Counted from the first letter of the stretch, positions 34,016 to 43,600 are shown. The stretch is DNA of 64,000 bases from an uncultured Lutibacter sp. (GCF_947493565.1 NZ_CANLRG010000002.1:1-64000), one strand, 5' to 3'. The notes: generated from the letters alone by a model not told the origin. A program made the numbers and translations.

Positions 34016-34161
34016 AAAAGTGGTTTCCTATTTTTTACAAACTAATACTTGTTTTAATTGTGATAAATTATTACAAAAAATTAAACAAACCCATGCCTGA
34101 AGGGCAACCTGAATTAAACCCAAATGGAATGTCAACTTCACCTAATATTACACTTGTTTAG
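34006..34161 (+). CDS. Small single-pass membrane protein, 51 residues
   Basis: Starts with the ATG inside the last codons of the hydrolase gene (10-nt overlap) and ends at TAG 34159-34161. The sequence has an amphipathic/hydrophobic N-terminal helix (FPIFYKLILVLIVINYY) and a Pro/Asn-rich tail (KPMPEGQPELNPNG). Positive residues precede the helix (MFLKKW). The clean topology, overlap with the upstream gene and lack of another candidate in this gap support a real gene; function unknown. Confidence 0.6.
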   Translation: MFLKKWFPIFYKLILVLIVINYYKKLNKPMPEGQPELNPNGMSTSPNITLV

Positions 34162-34186
34162 ATTATTACACTCAAAAGGTTTTAAA

Positions 34187-35233
34187 TTAACTTTTTAAGC
34201 CATTCCAGCCTTGTGCAGTTAATTTAACTTGTTGGCCTGCTCTTGTAATTAAATTTGCCCCTTGACTTTCATCAATAATATGACCAATAACTGTTAAATG
34301 TGGATTACCTTTAATTTTTGAGAAATCATCTTGAGAAATTGTAAACAACAACTCATAATCTTCACCTCCACTTAAAGCAATTGTTGTACTGTTTAAGTCA
34401 AATTCTTCACAAGTTGAAATTACTTGCGGATCTAAAGGTATTTTTTCTTCATACAAATTACATCCTACTTTAGATTGGTCACAAATATGTAAAATTTCTG
34501 ATGAAAGACCATCTGAAATATCTATCATGGAAGTGGGTTTAACTTTTAAATCATGCAATAATTTTACGATATCTTTTCTTGCTTCTGGCTTTAATTGGCG
34601 TTCAACTAAATAAGAATAATCCGTTAAATCTGGCTGAGAATTAGGATTTACTTCAAAAACTTGTTTTTCGCGTTCTAAAACTTGCAACCCTAAATAAGCT
34701 GCCCCTAAATCTCCAGTTACTACCAATAAATCATTAGGCTTTGCAGTATTTCTATACACTATATTTTCTGCCTTTGCTTCACCAATAGCTGTTATACTAA
34801 TTAACAATCCTTTTGTTGAAGATGTAGTATCTCCACCCACTAAATCTACATTATATGTTTTACAAGCCAAGTAAATTCCTTCATACAATTCTTCAATTGC
34901 TTCCAAAGGAAAACGATTTGAAACAGCGATAGAAACTGTTATTTGTGAAGCATTTCCATTCATAGCATATACATCCGATAAATTAACCATTACAGCCTTG
35001 TAGCCTAAATGTTTTAAAGGCATATAACTTAAATCAAAATGCACCCCTTCAACTAGCAAATCGGTAGTCACTAAAACCTGTTTATCTTTAACTTCAACAA
35101 CAGCTGCATCATCACCAACTCCTTTAACAGTTGTAGCTTGTTGAACTTTAAAATTTTGAGTTAAATGTTTAATCAATCCGAATTCCCCTAATTCAGATAA
35201 ACTAGTACGAGATTGGTTTTTATCTTCTATCAT
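34187..35233 (-). CDS. thiL: Thiamine-monophosphate kinase
   Basis: 348 residues starting MIEDKNQSRTSLSELGEFGL, the typical flavobacterial ThiL opening; the frame extends 11 codons upstream (35266) without family similarity. Visible are GDDAAVVEVKDKQVLVTTDL (metal/ATP loop), NLSDVYAMNGN (SDxxAMG-type motif), DLVGGDTTSS, VTGDLGAAYLGL and DISDGLSSEI. It phosphorylates thiamine monophosphate to the active diphosphate. Stands alone on the minus strand, diverging from the suf genes. Confidence 0.95.
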   Translation of the reverse strand: MIEDKNQSRTSLSELGEFGLIKHLTQNFKVQQATTVKGVGDDAAVVEVKDKQVLVTTDLLVEGVHFDLSYMPLKHLGYKAVMVNLSDVYAMNGNASQITVSIAVSNRFPLEAIEELYEGIYLACKTYNVDLVGGDTTSSTKGLLISITAIGEAKAENIVYRNTAKPNDLLVVTGDLGAAYLGLQVLEREKQVFEVNPNSQPDLTDYSYLVERQLKPEARKDIVKLLHDLKVKPTSMIDISDGLSSEILHICDQSKVGCNLYEEKIPLDPQVISTCEEFDLNSTTIALSGGEDYELLFTISQDDFSKIKGNPHLTVIGHIIDESQGANLITRAGQQVKLTAQGWNGLKS

Positions 35234-35321
35234 TTTGCAAAGATAATTGTTTATAGGTAACTTCAATTACACTATCAATTTTATTCATTGTAAAACATTA
35301 TTATAAATCATTTTTTGTGCC

Positions 35322-35329
35322 TATATTTG
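35322..35329 (+). promoter_or_regulatory. -7 element TATATTTG of the suf operon
   Basis: Exact TAnnTTTG match 31 nt before the sufA-like ATG (35360). An AAGGA stretch 4 nt before the ATG (35353-35357 region) is one of the few Shine-Dalgarno-like sequences here. Confidence 0.6.
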
Positions 35330-35359
35330 CACTAATTTAGAATTAATCTATATAAGGAA

Positions 35360-35689
35360 ATGATAAAAGTTTCAGACATAGCAAAAAAGAAAGTTGTAGA
35401 GCTAATGCAGGAAGATGGATTTAACCCAGAAAATGATTTTGTTAGGGTTGGAGTAAAAAGTGGCGGATGCTCTGGATTATCGTATGATTTAAAGTTTGAC
35501 AAAGAAAATAAAGAAGACGATAAAGTTTTTGAAGACAATGGTGTAAAAATTATTGTAGATAAAAAAAGTTTTCTATATTTAGTTGGAACCACATTAGAAT
35601 ATTCTGGAGGATTAAACGGAACAGGTTTTGTTTTTAACAATCCTAATGCACAACGCACTTGTGGATGCGGAGAAAGCTTTTCCTTGTAA
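35360..35689 (+). CDS. sufA: Iron-sulfur cluster carrier of the HesB/IscA/SufA family
   Basis: 109 residues. The three cluster-ligand cysteines are present: VKSGGCSGLSYDL and near the C-terminus RTCGCGESF (C-x-C). It accepts nascent Fe-S clusters from SufBCD and passes them to target proteins. First gene of the operon, 16 nt before sufB. The symbol is given by context; IscA-like proteins look the same. Confidence 0.92.
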   Translation: MIKVSDIAKKKVVELMQEDGFNPENDFVRVGVKSGGCSGLSYDLKFDKENKEDDKVFEDNGVKIIVDKKSFLYLVGTTLEYSGGLNGTGFVFNNPNAQRTCGCGESFSL

Positions 35690-35705
35690 TCATTAAAATT
35701 TTGAA

Positions 35706-37154
35706 ATGAGTAAATTTACTGAAGACGATTTAAAGAAAGAACTCGAAACTAAAGAGTACGAATACGGTTTTTATACAGATATTGAAGCTGATAAATTTCC
35801 AGTAGGCTTAAGTGAAGAAGTGGTGATTGCAATTTCTAAAAAGAAAAATGAGCCTGAATGGATGACTTTATGGAGATTGGATGCTTTTAAAATTTGGAAA
35901 GAAATGGAAGAACCAGAATGGGCAAATGTTCATTACGAAAAACCAAAATTTCAAGAAATTAGCTATTATTCTGCTCCTAAAAAAAAGCCAAAATTAGACA
36001 GTTTAGACCAAGTTGATCCTGAATTATTAAAAACTTTCGAAAAATTAGGAATCTCAATTGATGAACAAAAACGTTTATCTAATGTAGCGGTTGATGTTGT
36101 TATGGATTCCGTTTCCGTAGCTACAACTTTCAAAAAAACCTTGAACGAAAAAGGCATCATTTTTTGCCCTATTTCAGAAGCCATTCAAGAACATCCAGAA
36201 TTAGTAAAAAAATATTTAGGAACCATTGTTCCAAAAACCGATAACTTTTATGCGGCTCTAAACTCTGCTGTATTTTCTGATGGTTCTTTTTGCTATATTC
36301 CAAAAGGCGTTACTTGCCCAATGGAACTTTCTACCTATTTTAGAATAAATGAAGGTGGAACCGGACAATTTGAAAGAACCTTAGTTGTTGCTGATAAAGG
36401 AAGTTTTGTAAGCTATTTAGAAGGTTGTACAGCACCTGCTCGTGATGAAAATCAACTTCATGCTGCTGTTGTAGAATTGATAGCTTTAGACGATGCTGAA
36501 ATAAAATATTCAACCGTACAAAATTGGTTTCCTGGAGATGCTGAAGGTAAAGGAGGAGTTTATAATTTTGTAACTAAAAGAGGCTTGTGTGAAAAAAATG
36601 CTAAAATCTCTTGGACACAAGTTGAAACTGGAAGTGCTGTTACCTGGAAATATCCAAGTTGCATATTAAAAGGAGATAACTCAGTTGGTGAATTTTATTC
36701 TATCGCAGTCACTAATAATTACCAACAAGCTGATACTGGTACTAAAATGATTCATTTAGGGAACAATACCAAAAGTACCATTATTTCTAAAGGTATTTCA
36801 GCTGGAAAATCTCAAAACTCCTACAGAGGACTTGTTCAAGTTGGGGCAAGAGCCAATAATGCTCGTAACTTTTCACAATGTGACTCATTATTAATGGGAA
36901 ATAAATGTGGAGCGCATACATTTCCTTACATTGAAGCAAAAAATAAAACCGCACAAATTGAACACGAAGCAACCACAAGCAAAATTGGAGAAGATCAATT
37001 ATTTTATTGTAATCAGCGTGGAATAGATACAGAAAAAGCAATTGCACTAATTGTCAATGGCTTTAGCAAAGAAGTTCTAAATAAGTTACCGATGGAATTT
37101 GCTGTTGAAGCTCAAAAATTATTAGAAATAAGTTTAGAAGGAAGTGTTGGGTAA
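35706..37154 (+). CDS. sufB: Fe-S cluster assembly scaffold SufB
   Basis: 482 residues, full length. Family blocks: [70 protein letters not shown] (with the scaffold Cys), [17 protein letters not shown], and [20 protein letters not shown]. With SufC and SufD it forms the scaffold complex that builds clusters in the cytoplasm from sulfur supplied by SufS. Followed by an FMN-reductase-like gene with only 1 nt between. Confidence 0.97.
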   Translation: MSKFTEDDLKKELETKEYEYGFYTDIEADKFPVGLSEEVVIAISKKKNEPEWMTLWRLDAFKIWKEMEEPEWANVHYEKPKFQEISYYSAPKKKPKLDSLDQVDPELLKTFEKLGISIDEQKRLSNVAVDVVMDSVSVATTFKKTLNEKGIIFCPISEAIQEHPELVKKYLGTIVPKTDNFYAALNSAVFSDGSFCYIPKGVTCPMELSTYFRINEGGTGQFERTLVVADKGSFVSYLEGCTAPARDENQLHAAVVELIALDDAEIKYSTVQNWFPGDAEGKGGVYNFVTKRGLCEKNAKISWTQVETGSAVTWKYPSCILKGDNSVGEFYSIAVTNNYQQADTGTKMIHLGNNTKSTIISKGISAGKSQNSYRGLVQVGARANNARNFSQCDSLLMGNKCGAHTFPYIEAKNKTAQIEHEATTSKIGEDQLFYCNQRGIDTEKAIALIVNGFSKEVLNKLPMEFAVEAQKLLEISLEGSVG

Positions 37155-37155
37155 T

Positions 37156-37653
37156 ATGAAAAATAACAAAGTTATAATAGTAGGTTCTTCTAGAAGCAAT
37201 GGAAATACTTCAAAAGTTATTTCTACTATTTCAAAAAAACAACATATTGATGTGGTTGATTTAAATGATTACACCATTTCGTATTACGATTATGAAAGTA
37301 AAAATTTAAACGATGATTTTTTACCACTCATAAAATCTATTATTGAAAAATACGACACACTTATCTTTGCCACACCTGTTTATTGGTACAATATGAGTGG
37401 TATTATGAAAGTATTTTTTGACAGATTTTCAGACTTAATTAGAATTGAAAAAGAAACTGGAAGGAAATTAAGAGGTAAAAATATGTTTGTAATTTCTAAT
37501 TCACATGACAATAAAATAGATGCAAATTTTTACATTCCCTTTCAAAAGTCAGCAAATTATTTAGGGATGAATTATACTGGAGAATTACACTTAAATGCTG
37601 ATAATATAAAAGAATTAAACAATACAGAATTAACACAACTCTACAATGCTTAG
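37156..37653 (+). CDS. NAD(P)H-dependent FMN-reductase / flavodoxin-fold protein inside the suf operon
   Basis: 165 residues. GSSRSNGNTSKVIS is the flavin phosphate loop and ATPVYWYNMSGIMKVFFDRF the conserved flavodoxin-fold block around residues 75-95. Such enzymes reduce flavin or quinone with NAD(P)H. The ATG at 37156 is chosen; a GTG at 37144 lies within sufB. It sits 1 nt after sufB and overlaps sufC by 8 nt, so it is translated together with them. Reduced flavin is used in cluster assembly (SufBC2D binds FADH2 in E. coli), so a role in electron supply to Suf is plausible but inferred. Confidence 0.85.
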   Translation: MKNNKVIIVGSSRSNGNTSKVISTISKKQHIDVVDLNDYTISYYDYESKNLNDDFLPLIKSIIEKYDTLIFATPVYWYNMSGIMKVFFDRFSDLIRIEKETGRKLRGKNMFVISNSHDNKIDANFYIPFQKSANYLGMNYTGELHLNADNIKELNNTELTQLYNA

Positions 37654-38383
37654 TATAAAAAATTTACACGCAAGTATCAACGATAAAGAGATTTTAAAAG
37701 GAATTAATCTTGAAATAAAAGCTGGTGAAGTACACGCAATTATGGGCCCTAATGGCTCTGGAAAAAGTACACTTTCATCAGTAATAGCAGGAAAAGAAGA
37801 ATATGAAGTAACAGAAGGCTCCGTAGTTTTAAACAATGAAGATTTGGAAGATTTAGCTCCAGAAGAAAGAGCACACAAAGGGATTTTCTTATCATTTCAA
37901 TATCCTATTGAAATTCCAGGTGTAACTGTTACAAATTTTATTAAAACAGCAATTAATGAAACTCGAAAAGCTAAAGGTTTAGATGAGTTGCCAGCTAAAG
38001 ATATGCTGAAATTAATTAGAGAAAAAGCTGATTTATTAGAAATTGACCGTAAATTTTTATCGCGTTCTTTAAATGAAGGATTTTCTGGAGGTGAAAAAAA
38101 ACGTAATGAAATTTTTCAAATGGCAATGTTAGAACCTCAACTAGCTATTTTAGATGAAACTGACTCAGGATTAGATATTGATGCACTAAAAGTAGTTGCT
38201 AACGGAGTTAACAAGTTAAAAAACAAGGATAATGCAGTATTAGTAATTACTCACTATCAACGTTTATTAGATTATATTGTTCCAGATTATGTTCACGTTT
38301 TATATAATGGAAAAATTGTAAAATCTGGCGGGAAAGAATTAGCTTTAGAATTAGAAGAAAAAGGATACGATTGGTTGAAATAA
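37646..38383 (+). CDS. sufC: Fe-S cluster assembly ATPase SufC
   Basis: 245 residues of the ABC ATPase fold: Walker A MGPNGSGKSTL near residue 35, Q-loop SFQYPIEIPG, signature LNEGFSGGEKKRNEI, Walker B QLAILDETDSGLDID, switch VITHYQRLLDYI. The DETDSGLDIDALK and SFQYPIEIPGV forms are specific to SufC. It powers SufBCD in the cytoplasm. Its ATG lies 8 nt before the end of the FMN-reductase gene; sufD follows after 7 nt. Confidence 0.97.
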   Translation: MLSIKNLHASINDKEILKGINLEIKAGEVHAIMGPNGSGKSTLSSVIAGKEEYEVTEGSVVLNNEDLEDLAPEERAHKGIFLSFQYPIEIPGVTVTNFIKTAINETRKAKGLDELPAKDMLKLIREKADLLEIDRKFLSRSLNEGFSGGEKKRNEIFQMAMLEPQLAILDETDSGLDIDALKVVANGVNKLKNKDNAVLVITHYQRLLDYIVPDYVHVLYNGKIVKSGGKELALELEEKGYDWLK

Positions 38384-38390
38384 TAAAACT

Positions 38391-39713
38391 ATGGATTTAA
38401 AAGAAAAATTGGTTACTTCATTTTTGGCATTTGAAAATAAGGGTGGATTAGATTTAGATTCAAATGTACATTCCATACGATCTAAAGCCATTCAAAATTT
38501 TGAAAAAGAAGGATTTCCAACTAAAAAAGATGAAGAATGGAAATACACGAGTCTTAATAGTTTATTAAAACACGACTTTAGCTTATTCCCTGAAACCAAA
38601 AAAGCAGTAGGATTTAAAAACGTAAAAGAATTTTTAATTAATGATATTGAATCCTATACCTTAATATTTATAGATGGTGTTTTTAGTTCATTTTTATCGG
38701 ATACTACGCATGATGATTGCGATGTTTGTGTGCTTTCATCAGCTTTAACTCGTCCAAAATACAAAATGGTGGTTGACAATTACTTTAACACCATAGCTAA
38801 AGACAATAATAGTTTATCTGACTTAAACACCGCTTTTGCTAAAGAAGGGGCATTTATTAATATTCCAAAAAACACAATTGTTCCTAAGCCAATTCAAATA
38901 TTAAACTTTTCAACTGGAAGTGAATCGGAAGTAATGATTCAACCTAGAAATTTAGTAGTGGTAGGTGAAAATTCTCATGTTCAAATTATAGAACGTCACC
39001 AAAATTTATCAAAAAATACGGTGCTCACCAATGCTGTTACGGAAATATTTGTACATAAAAGAGCCATTGTTGATTATTACAAGATTCAAAATGATACAGA
39101 AACTTCTTCTTTAATTGATAGTACTTTTGTTTCACAAAAACAACAAAGTGTTGCTTCAGTTCACACCTATTCTTTTGGAGGAAAATTAACTAGAAATAAT
39201 TTAGAGTTTTACCATGAAGGAGAGCATATTACTTCTAACTTAAATGGTATTTCTATTTTAAATAACAAGCAACATGTTGATAATCATACTCTAGTTAACC
39301 ATAAACACCCTAATTGTGAAAGCCATGAACTTTACAAAGGCATATATGCAGATAAATCTACTGGTGTTTTCAACGGAAAAGTTATTGTTCAACAAGAAGC
39401 TCAAAAAACAAATGCCTTTCAACAAAACAATAATATTTTAATGGATGATGGAGCAAGTATTAATGCAAAACCTCAATTAGAAATTTTTGCAGATGACGTA
39501 AAATGTTCACATGGTTGTACTATTGGTCAATTAGATGATAGTGCTTTATTTTACATGCAATCTAGAGGAATTCCAAAAAAAGAAGCCAAAGCATTATTGT
39601 TATTTGCTTTTGGAAATGATGTAGTTGAAAAAATTAAAATTCCGCAATTAAAAACTAGAATTACTAAACTGATAGCAAAAAACCTAGGAGTTGAATTAGG
39701 TTTTGAATTTTAA
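38391..39713 (+). CDS. sufD: Fe-S cluster assembly protein SufD
   Basis: 440 residues. Early KDEEWKYTSLNSLLKHDF, then NIPKNTIVPKPIQILNF, the beta-helix core, and the end SINAKPQLEIFADDVKCSHG followed by CTIGQLDDSALFYMQSRGIP, which holds the SufD His/Cys used in cluster formation. Partner of SufB and SufC in the scaffold complex. Last gene before a terminator at 39731; sufS is not here but 2.7 kb further on. Confidence 0.96.
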   Translation: MDLKEKLVTSFLAFENKGGLDLDSNVHSIRSKAIQNFEKEGFPTKKDEEWKYTSLNSLLKHDFSLFPETKKAVGFKNVKEFLINDIESYTLIFIDGVFSSFLSDTTHDDCDVCVLSSALTRPKYKMVVDNYFNTIAKDNNSLSDLNTAFAKEGAFINIPKNTIVPKPIQILNFSTGSESEVMIQPRNLVVVGENSHVQIIERHQNLSKNTVLTNAVTEIFVHKRAIVDYYKIQNDTETSSLIDSTFVSQKQQSVASVHTYSFGGKLTRNNLEFYHEGEHITSNLNGISILNNKQHVDNHTLVNHKHPNCESHELYKGIYADKSTGVFNGKVIVQQEAQKTNAFQQNNNILMDDGASINAKPQLEIFADDVKCSHGCTIGQLDDSALFYMQSRGIPKKEAKALLLFAFGNDVVEKIKIPQLKTRITKLIAKNLGVELGFEF

Positions 39714-39730
39714 ACATATTTAATTTATAT

Positions 39731-39760
39731 AAAGAGCTATTATTTAGTAGCTCTTTTTTT
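39731..39760 (+). terminator. Terminator of the suf operon
   Basis: Stem AAAGAGCTA (39731-39739) and TAGCTCTTT (39748-39756), followed by TTTT. Ten bases before the stop of the convergent OmpA-family gene. Confidence 0.8.
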
Positions 39761-39769
39761 ATGCTCATA

Positions 39770-40873
39770 TTAATGTTTGAGAACTTCAGGATTTAACACT
39801 ACAAACTCTGTTCTTCTGTTTAATTGATGCTCAATTTCTGCGCATTTAACATTGTTTTTACAGTGATTAACCAACCTTGTTTCTCCATATCCTTTTCCAA
39901 TAATCCTTGTAGAATCAACACCTTTTTTAAGCATCCAACGAATAACAGATTTAGATCTATCTTCTGATAGTTTTAAATTATATTCATCAGAAGCTTTAGA
40001 ATCTGTATGAGATTGTAATTCAACTTTAATTTTAGGATACTTAACCAATATGCTTAAAACCTTTTGTAACTCTAGCTCAGCTTCATCTCTAATATCAAAT
40101 CTATCATTATCAAAATAGATTGAATGGGCATTAATTTTTAATACATCTTTTTCTTTTATAAAATCATTTAAATCAAGTTGTACCTCCTCTACAGAAGGTT
40201 TTTTAGTATAAATACTACTTGCATAATTTTTACATTTAACTCTCAACGGCTTGGCGATAGGGTAATCATTATTTAAATCAAAATCTTTCAAATAACCATC
40301 ATCTGCATAATTATCTAACTCAACTATCGCAACATTTTCAAACTCAAACATTACTCTACTTGTAGCCCCTTCATTTTCATCTACATTGCCTACAACAATT
40401 ATTGTTGGAGGAGTGTTAATAACCGTTAAATTTGTTTCTTTAGCCGTTCCAAGAAATTTCAATTTTGTATCACAATTTGTTGCCAAAGCTTCATTATTTG
40501 GTCCATCAATGTCATTAATAATAAATCTGAAATTATTTAATGCAATAGGCGTACGTTTATCAGATTGTAAAAATGTAAATCTTATTCTACTTAAATTCTT
40601 TGGAATTCCTGATGAAGATGCTATTGAACTGTACCTAATATTATCTTTGTTTTGTGTAAAAACTCCATTTTGAGGCCCACTAATTCTTTGAGCTCTTATA
40701 TATTTTAGCGAAGGAATACTTGATAACACTCTAAATAAGGCATTGCTTGTTTCATTTCCAGAAACCACTTTTGTAATGGCTACTGTTTCATAATTTTGGG
40801 CTACTCCACCAATTGAAATCAAAAACAATGCAGTAATAATATTCAACTTTAAATAAAAAAAAATCACCTTCAT
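39770..40873 (-). CDS. OmpA-family peptidoglycan-associated outer-membrane protein
   Basis: 367 residues with a signal peptide (LNIITALFLISIGGVAQ). Residues about 30-235 are a beta-rich domain with no family I recognise. Residues about 245-360 form the OmpA C-terminal peptidoglycan-binding domain: NAHSIYFDNDRFDIRDEAEL, QSHTDSKASDEYNLKLSEDR, and ...GYGETRLVNHC with RRTEF. It should tether the outer membrane to the wall. Single minus-strand gene between the suf operon and the serine hydrolase; its -7 element lies in the end of the hydrolase gene. Confidence 0.88.
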   Translation of the reverse strand: MKVIFFYLKLNIITALFLISIGGVAQNYETVAITKVVSGNETSNALFRVLSSIPSLKYIRAQRISGPQNGVFTQNKDNIRYSSIASSSGIPKNLSRIRFTFLQSDKRTPIALNNFRFIINDIDGPNNEALATNCDTKLKFLGTAKETNLTVINTPPTIIVVGNVDENEGATSRVMFEFENVAIVELDNYADDGYLKDFDLNNDYPIAKPLRVKCKNYASSIYTKKPSVEEVQLDLNDFIKEKDVLKINAHSIYFDNDRFDIRDEAELELQKVLSILVKYPKIKVELQSHTDSKASDEYNLKLSEDRSKSVIRWMLKKGVDSTRIIGKGYGETRLVNHCKNNVKCAEIEHQLNRRTEFVVLNPEVLKH

Positions 40874-40910
40874 ACTTGAGTATTTTTCTATATCCCTATT
40901 TTTAATAGCC

Positions 40911-40918
40911 CAAATTTA
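40911..40918 (-). promoter_or_regulatory. -7 element TAAATTTG of the OmpA-family gene
   Basis: CAAATTTA on the plus strand, 38 nt before the OmpA-family start and overlapping the stop codon of the upstream hydrolase gene. Confidence 0.45.
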
Positions 40919-42253
40919 TTGAATAGCTGAAGTCACTTCTCTTAAAAATTGATCAATATTAAACAATGGATTTTCTGCCAAGCCAAAACGCACTACAACT
41001 AAATCTTTTGAAGGAATTATAAAAACATGCTGACCTTGATATCCATTACAAGAAAACAAATCGCGTGGAACATTTGGATATACACCTCCTGCATTTAACC
41101 AAAACTGAGCGCCATATTCACCATTTGAACCATTTGTTGGAGTTTTACTGTAGTGTACCCAAGATGAATTTAATAGTTGTTCTCCATTCCAATTTCCATT
41201 ATGAAGGTATAACAATCCGAATTTTGCCCAATCACGAGCGGTTGCCCAAGCATAAGAAGACCCCACGTAGTTTCCTGAATTATCTGTTTCAATAATCATT
41301 GAGTCCATCCCAATTTTATCAATTAATTCGTTATACCAAAAATCTAGATATTCTTGATGTGTTTGAAATTGATTTCTAATAAATCTAGACAATAAGTTAG
41401 TCGTTCCAGAGGAATAATTCCAGCTATTATTGGGCTCATTAACTAAAGGTTTATTAAGTTGAATTTCAGTCATATCATCCGCTAAAAACAACATTTTAGT
41501 GACGTCTGAAATATTGTTGTAATCTTCAACCCACTCCAAACCACTATTCATTTGAAGCAAATTATTTAAAGTAATTTTGGCACGATTATCTTGTTTCCAT
41601 TCTGGAAATAAATTAGTTTGATTGACATTGATTTTCCCCTGCTTTTCTAAAATCCCTAAAACTCCATTGGTAATGCTTTTTGTCATAGACCATCCTAATA
41701 ATTTTGTATCTTTATTAAATCCTGAACTATATTTTTCTGCTACAATTTGGTCTTTATAAATAACCACAACAGCTCTAGTTCTTTTCAGCTGTTCTCCTTC
41801 TTTATCAAAAGCTTTATCTACAGCATTTTGTAATACTTGGTAATTAATATTAAAAAACAGGGTATCTTTTTGAGCCAAATTACCATATGGAAATGGTAGC
41901 TTTTTGTTTGAAATTTTTCTATTAGGCTTAAAATCTATGTTTTTATAATCTTCAGGAAGTAAAACACAACCAACTCCTTGTTTGTAAATAGCTTTTCTTT
42001 TTTTTAAACCAAATACGGTTGAAGTTACCGATTTTTCTTCTTCATTAACTACATTTTTAGCATAATAAACTGGGTTAATATCATTATCTCCTGCTTCAAT
42101 AGAAGCTAAATCTCTACCTGCCTCAAAAGTACAAGAGCAAACACTTTTTGCTGCAAAACCAGTAATAATATTTAAGCGAGGATAATTATAAACCATTAAA
42201 CCAATGGTAATAATTAGCAAAGGAATAACTCCAAATTTCACTATTTTTTTCAT
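40916..42253 (-). CDS. Serine hydrolase of the beta-lactamase (class C / penicillin-binding) family
   Basis: 445 residues with an N-terminal membrane/signal segment (PLLIITIGLMVYNYPRL). The catalytic SxxK is in LGWSMTKSITNGVLG (near residue 190), the YxN-like motif in WNYSSGTTNLLS, and the third element lies near HVFIIPSKDLVVVRFG. A Cys-rich start CSCTFEAGRDLAS is typical of this subgroup. Probably a periplasmic esterase or peptidase; the family includes many non-lactamase enzymes and resistance should not be assumed. Own transcription unit between suf genes. Confidence 0.85.
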   Translation of the reverse strand: MKKIVKFGVIPLLIITIGLMVYNYPRLNIITGFAAKSVCSCTFEAGRDLASIEAGDNDINPVYYAKNVVNEEEKSVTSTVFGLKKRKAIYKQGVGCVLLPEDYKNIDFKPNRKISNKKLPFPYGNLAQKDTLFFNINYQVLQNAVDKAFDKEGEQLKRTRAVVVIYKDQIVAEKYSSGFNKDTKLLGWSMTKSITNGVLGILEKQGKINVNQTNLFPEWKQDNRAKITLNNLLQMNSGLEWVEDYNNISDVTKMLFLADDMTEIQLNKPLVNEPNNSWNYSSGTTNLLSRFIRNQFQTHQEYLDFWYNELIDKIGMDSMIIETDNSGNYVGSSYAWATARDWAKFGLLYLHNGNWNGEQLLNSSWVHYSKTPTNGSNGEYGAQFWLNAGGVYPNVPRDLFSCNGYQGQHVFIIPSKDLVVVRFGLAENPLFNIDQFLREVTSAIQ

Positions 42254-42350
42254 GTAATTTCAATTAAAATAAGTGTTAAAAATAACATTAATTTTATCAG
42301 TTTAAAAAAAAGATTTTAATAACAATAACTTTAAAACAATATGGATTTTG

Positions 42351-42358
42351 TAATTTTG
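42351..42358 (+). promoter_or_regulatory. -7 element TAATTTTG of sufS
   Basis: Exact TAnnTTTG match 28 nt before the sufS ATG. Confidence 0.55.
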
Positions 42359-42385
42359 TATTTAGAATCATTCTAAAAAAAGAAT

Positions 42386-43600
42386 ATGATAGACATTAAG
42401 AAAGTTAGAGCTGATTTTCCAATTTTAAATTCAACTGTAAACGGAAAACCCCTAGTATATTTAGACAATGCTGCAACCAGTCAAAAACCTCAGGTTGTAA
42501 TAGATGCCATTGTTAATTATTACACTACTATTAATTCAAATATTCATAGGGGCGTACACACCTTAAGTCAAAAAGCAACTGAAGCTTATGAACAAGCTCG
42601 TATTAAATTGCAACAACATTTTAATGCTAAAAAAAGTTTTGAAATAATACTAACTGCTGGTACTACCCATAGCATAAATATTGTAGCAACTGGTTTTACT
42701 TCTTTCTTAAAAAAGAACGATGAAATAATCGTTTCTGCTATGGAACATCACTCAAATATTGTTCCTTGGCAAATGCTATGTGAACGAACTGGTGCTATTT
42801 TAAAGGTTATTCCAATGAATAATGAAGGAGAGTTATTAATGAATGAGTATGATAAATTACTATCGCACAAAACTAAACTAGTATTTGTAAATCATGTTTC
42901 AAATGCCTTAGGCACTATCAATCCAATTCAAGAAATTATTGATAAAGCACATAACGTTGGCGCAGCAGTTTTAATTGATGGAGCGCAAAGTTGTCCACAT
43001 ATTAAACCCGATGTGCAAAAATTAGATGCTGATTTCTATGTAGCCTCTGCCCACAAACTATGTGGCCCAACAGGTGTTGGTATTTTATATGGAAAAGAAG
43101 AATGGTTAAACAAACTCCCTCCCTATCAAGGTGGTGGAGAAATGATTAAACAAGTTACCTTTGAAAAAACTACTTATGCCGATTTGCCTCATAAATTTGA
43201 AGCCGGCACACCTAATATTGCTGGTGTAATTGCTTTTGGAACTGCTATTGATTATATGAATAAAATTGGCTTTGACAATATAGCAGCCTATGAAAATGAG
43301 TTATTAGCTTATGCTACTAAAAAACTTCTTGCAATTGATGGACTTAAAATTTATGGAACTTCAAAAAATAAAACATCTGTAATTTCATTTAATATAGAAA
43401 ATATTCACCCATATGATATTGGAACTATTATTGATAAGCTAGGAATTGCTGTAAGAACTGGTCATCATTGCGCACAACCCGTAATGGATTTCTATAAAAT
43501 TCCTGGGACAGTTAGAGCTTCTTTTTCATTTTACAATACTTTTGAAGAAATAGATTTACTATATAATGCATTAGTAAAAGCTAAAAACATGCTTTGTTAA
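42386..43600 (+). CDS. sufS: Cysteine desulfurase SufS
   Basis: 404 residues, class V PLP enzyme of the SufS/CsdA group. YLDNAATSQKP opens the fold; ILTAGTTHSINIV, MEHHSNIVPWQ, DGAQSCPHIKPDVQ and SAHKLCGPTGVGILYG (with the PLP lysine near residue 225) follow; VRTGHHCAQPVMDFY carries the catalytic Cys. It takes sulfur from cysteine as persulfide for SufBCD. It is transcribed from its own promoter, separated from sufABCD by two opposite-strand genes. No sufE or sufU gene follows. Confidence 0.97.
   Translation: MIDIKKVRADFPILNSTVNGKPLVYLDNAATSQKPQVVIDAIVNYYTTINSNIHRGVHTLSQKATEAYEQARIKLQQHFNAKKSFEIILTAGTTHSINIVATGFTSFLKKNDEIIVSAMEHHSNIVPWQMLCERTGAILKVIPMNNEGELLMNEYDKLLSHKTKLVFVNHVSNALGTINPIQEIIDKAHNVGAAVLIDGAQSCPHIKPDVQKLDADFYVASAHKLCGPTGVGILYGKEEWLNKLPPYQGGGEMIKQVTFEKTTYADLPHKFEAGTPNIAGVIAFGTAIDYMNKIGFDNIAAYENELLAYATKKLLAIDGLKIYGTSKNKTSVISFNIENIHPYDIGTIIDKLGIAVRTGHHCAQPVMDFYKIPGTVRASFSFYNTFEEIDLLYNALVKAKNMLC

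Noticed and set aside
40916-42253. Antibiotic-resistance beta-lactamase
   Set aside because: The SxxK and YxS-type motifs only place it in the serine hydrolase/PBP superfamily; most such flavobacterial proteins are not resistance enzymes.
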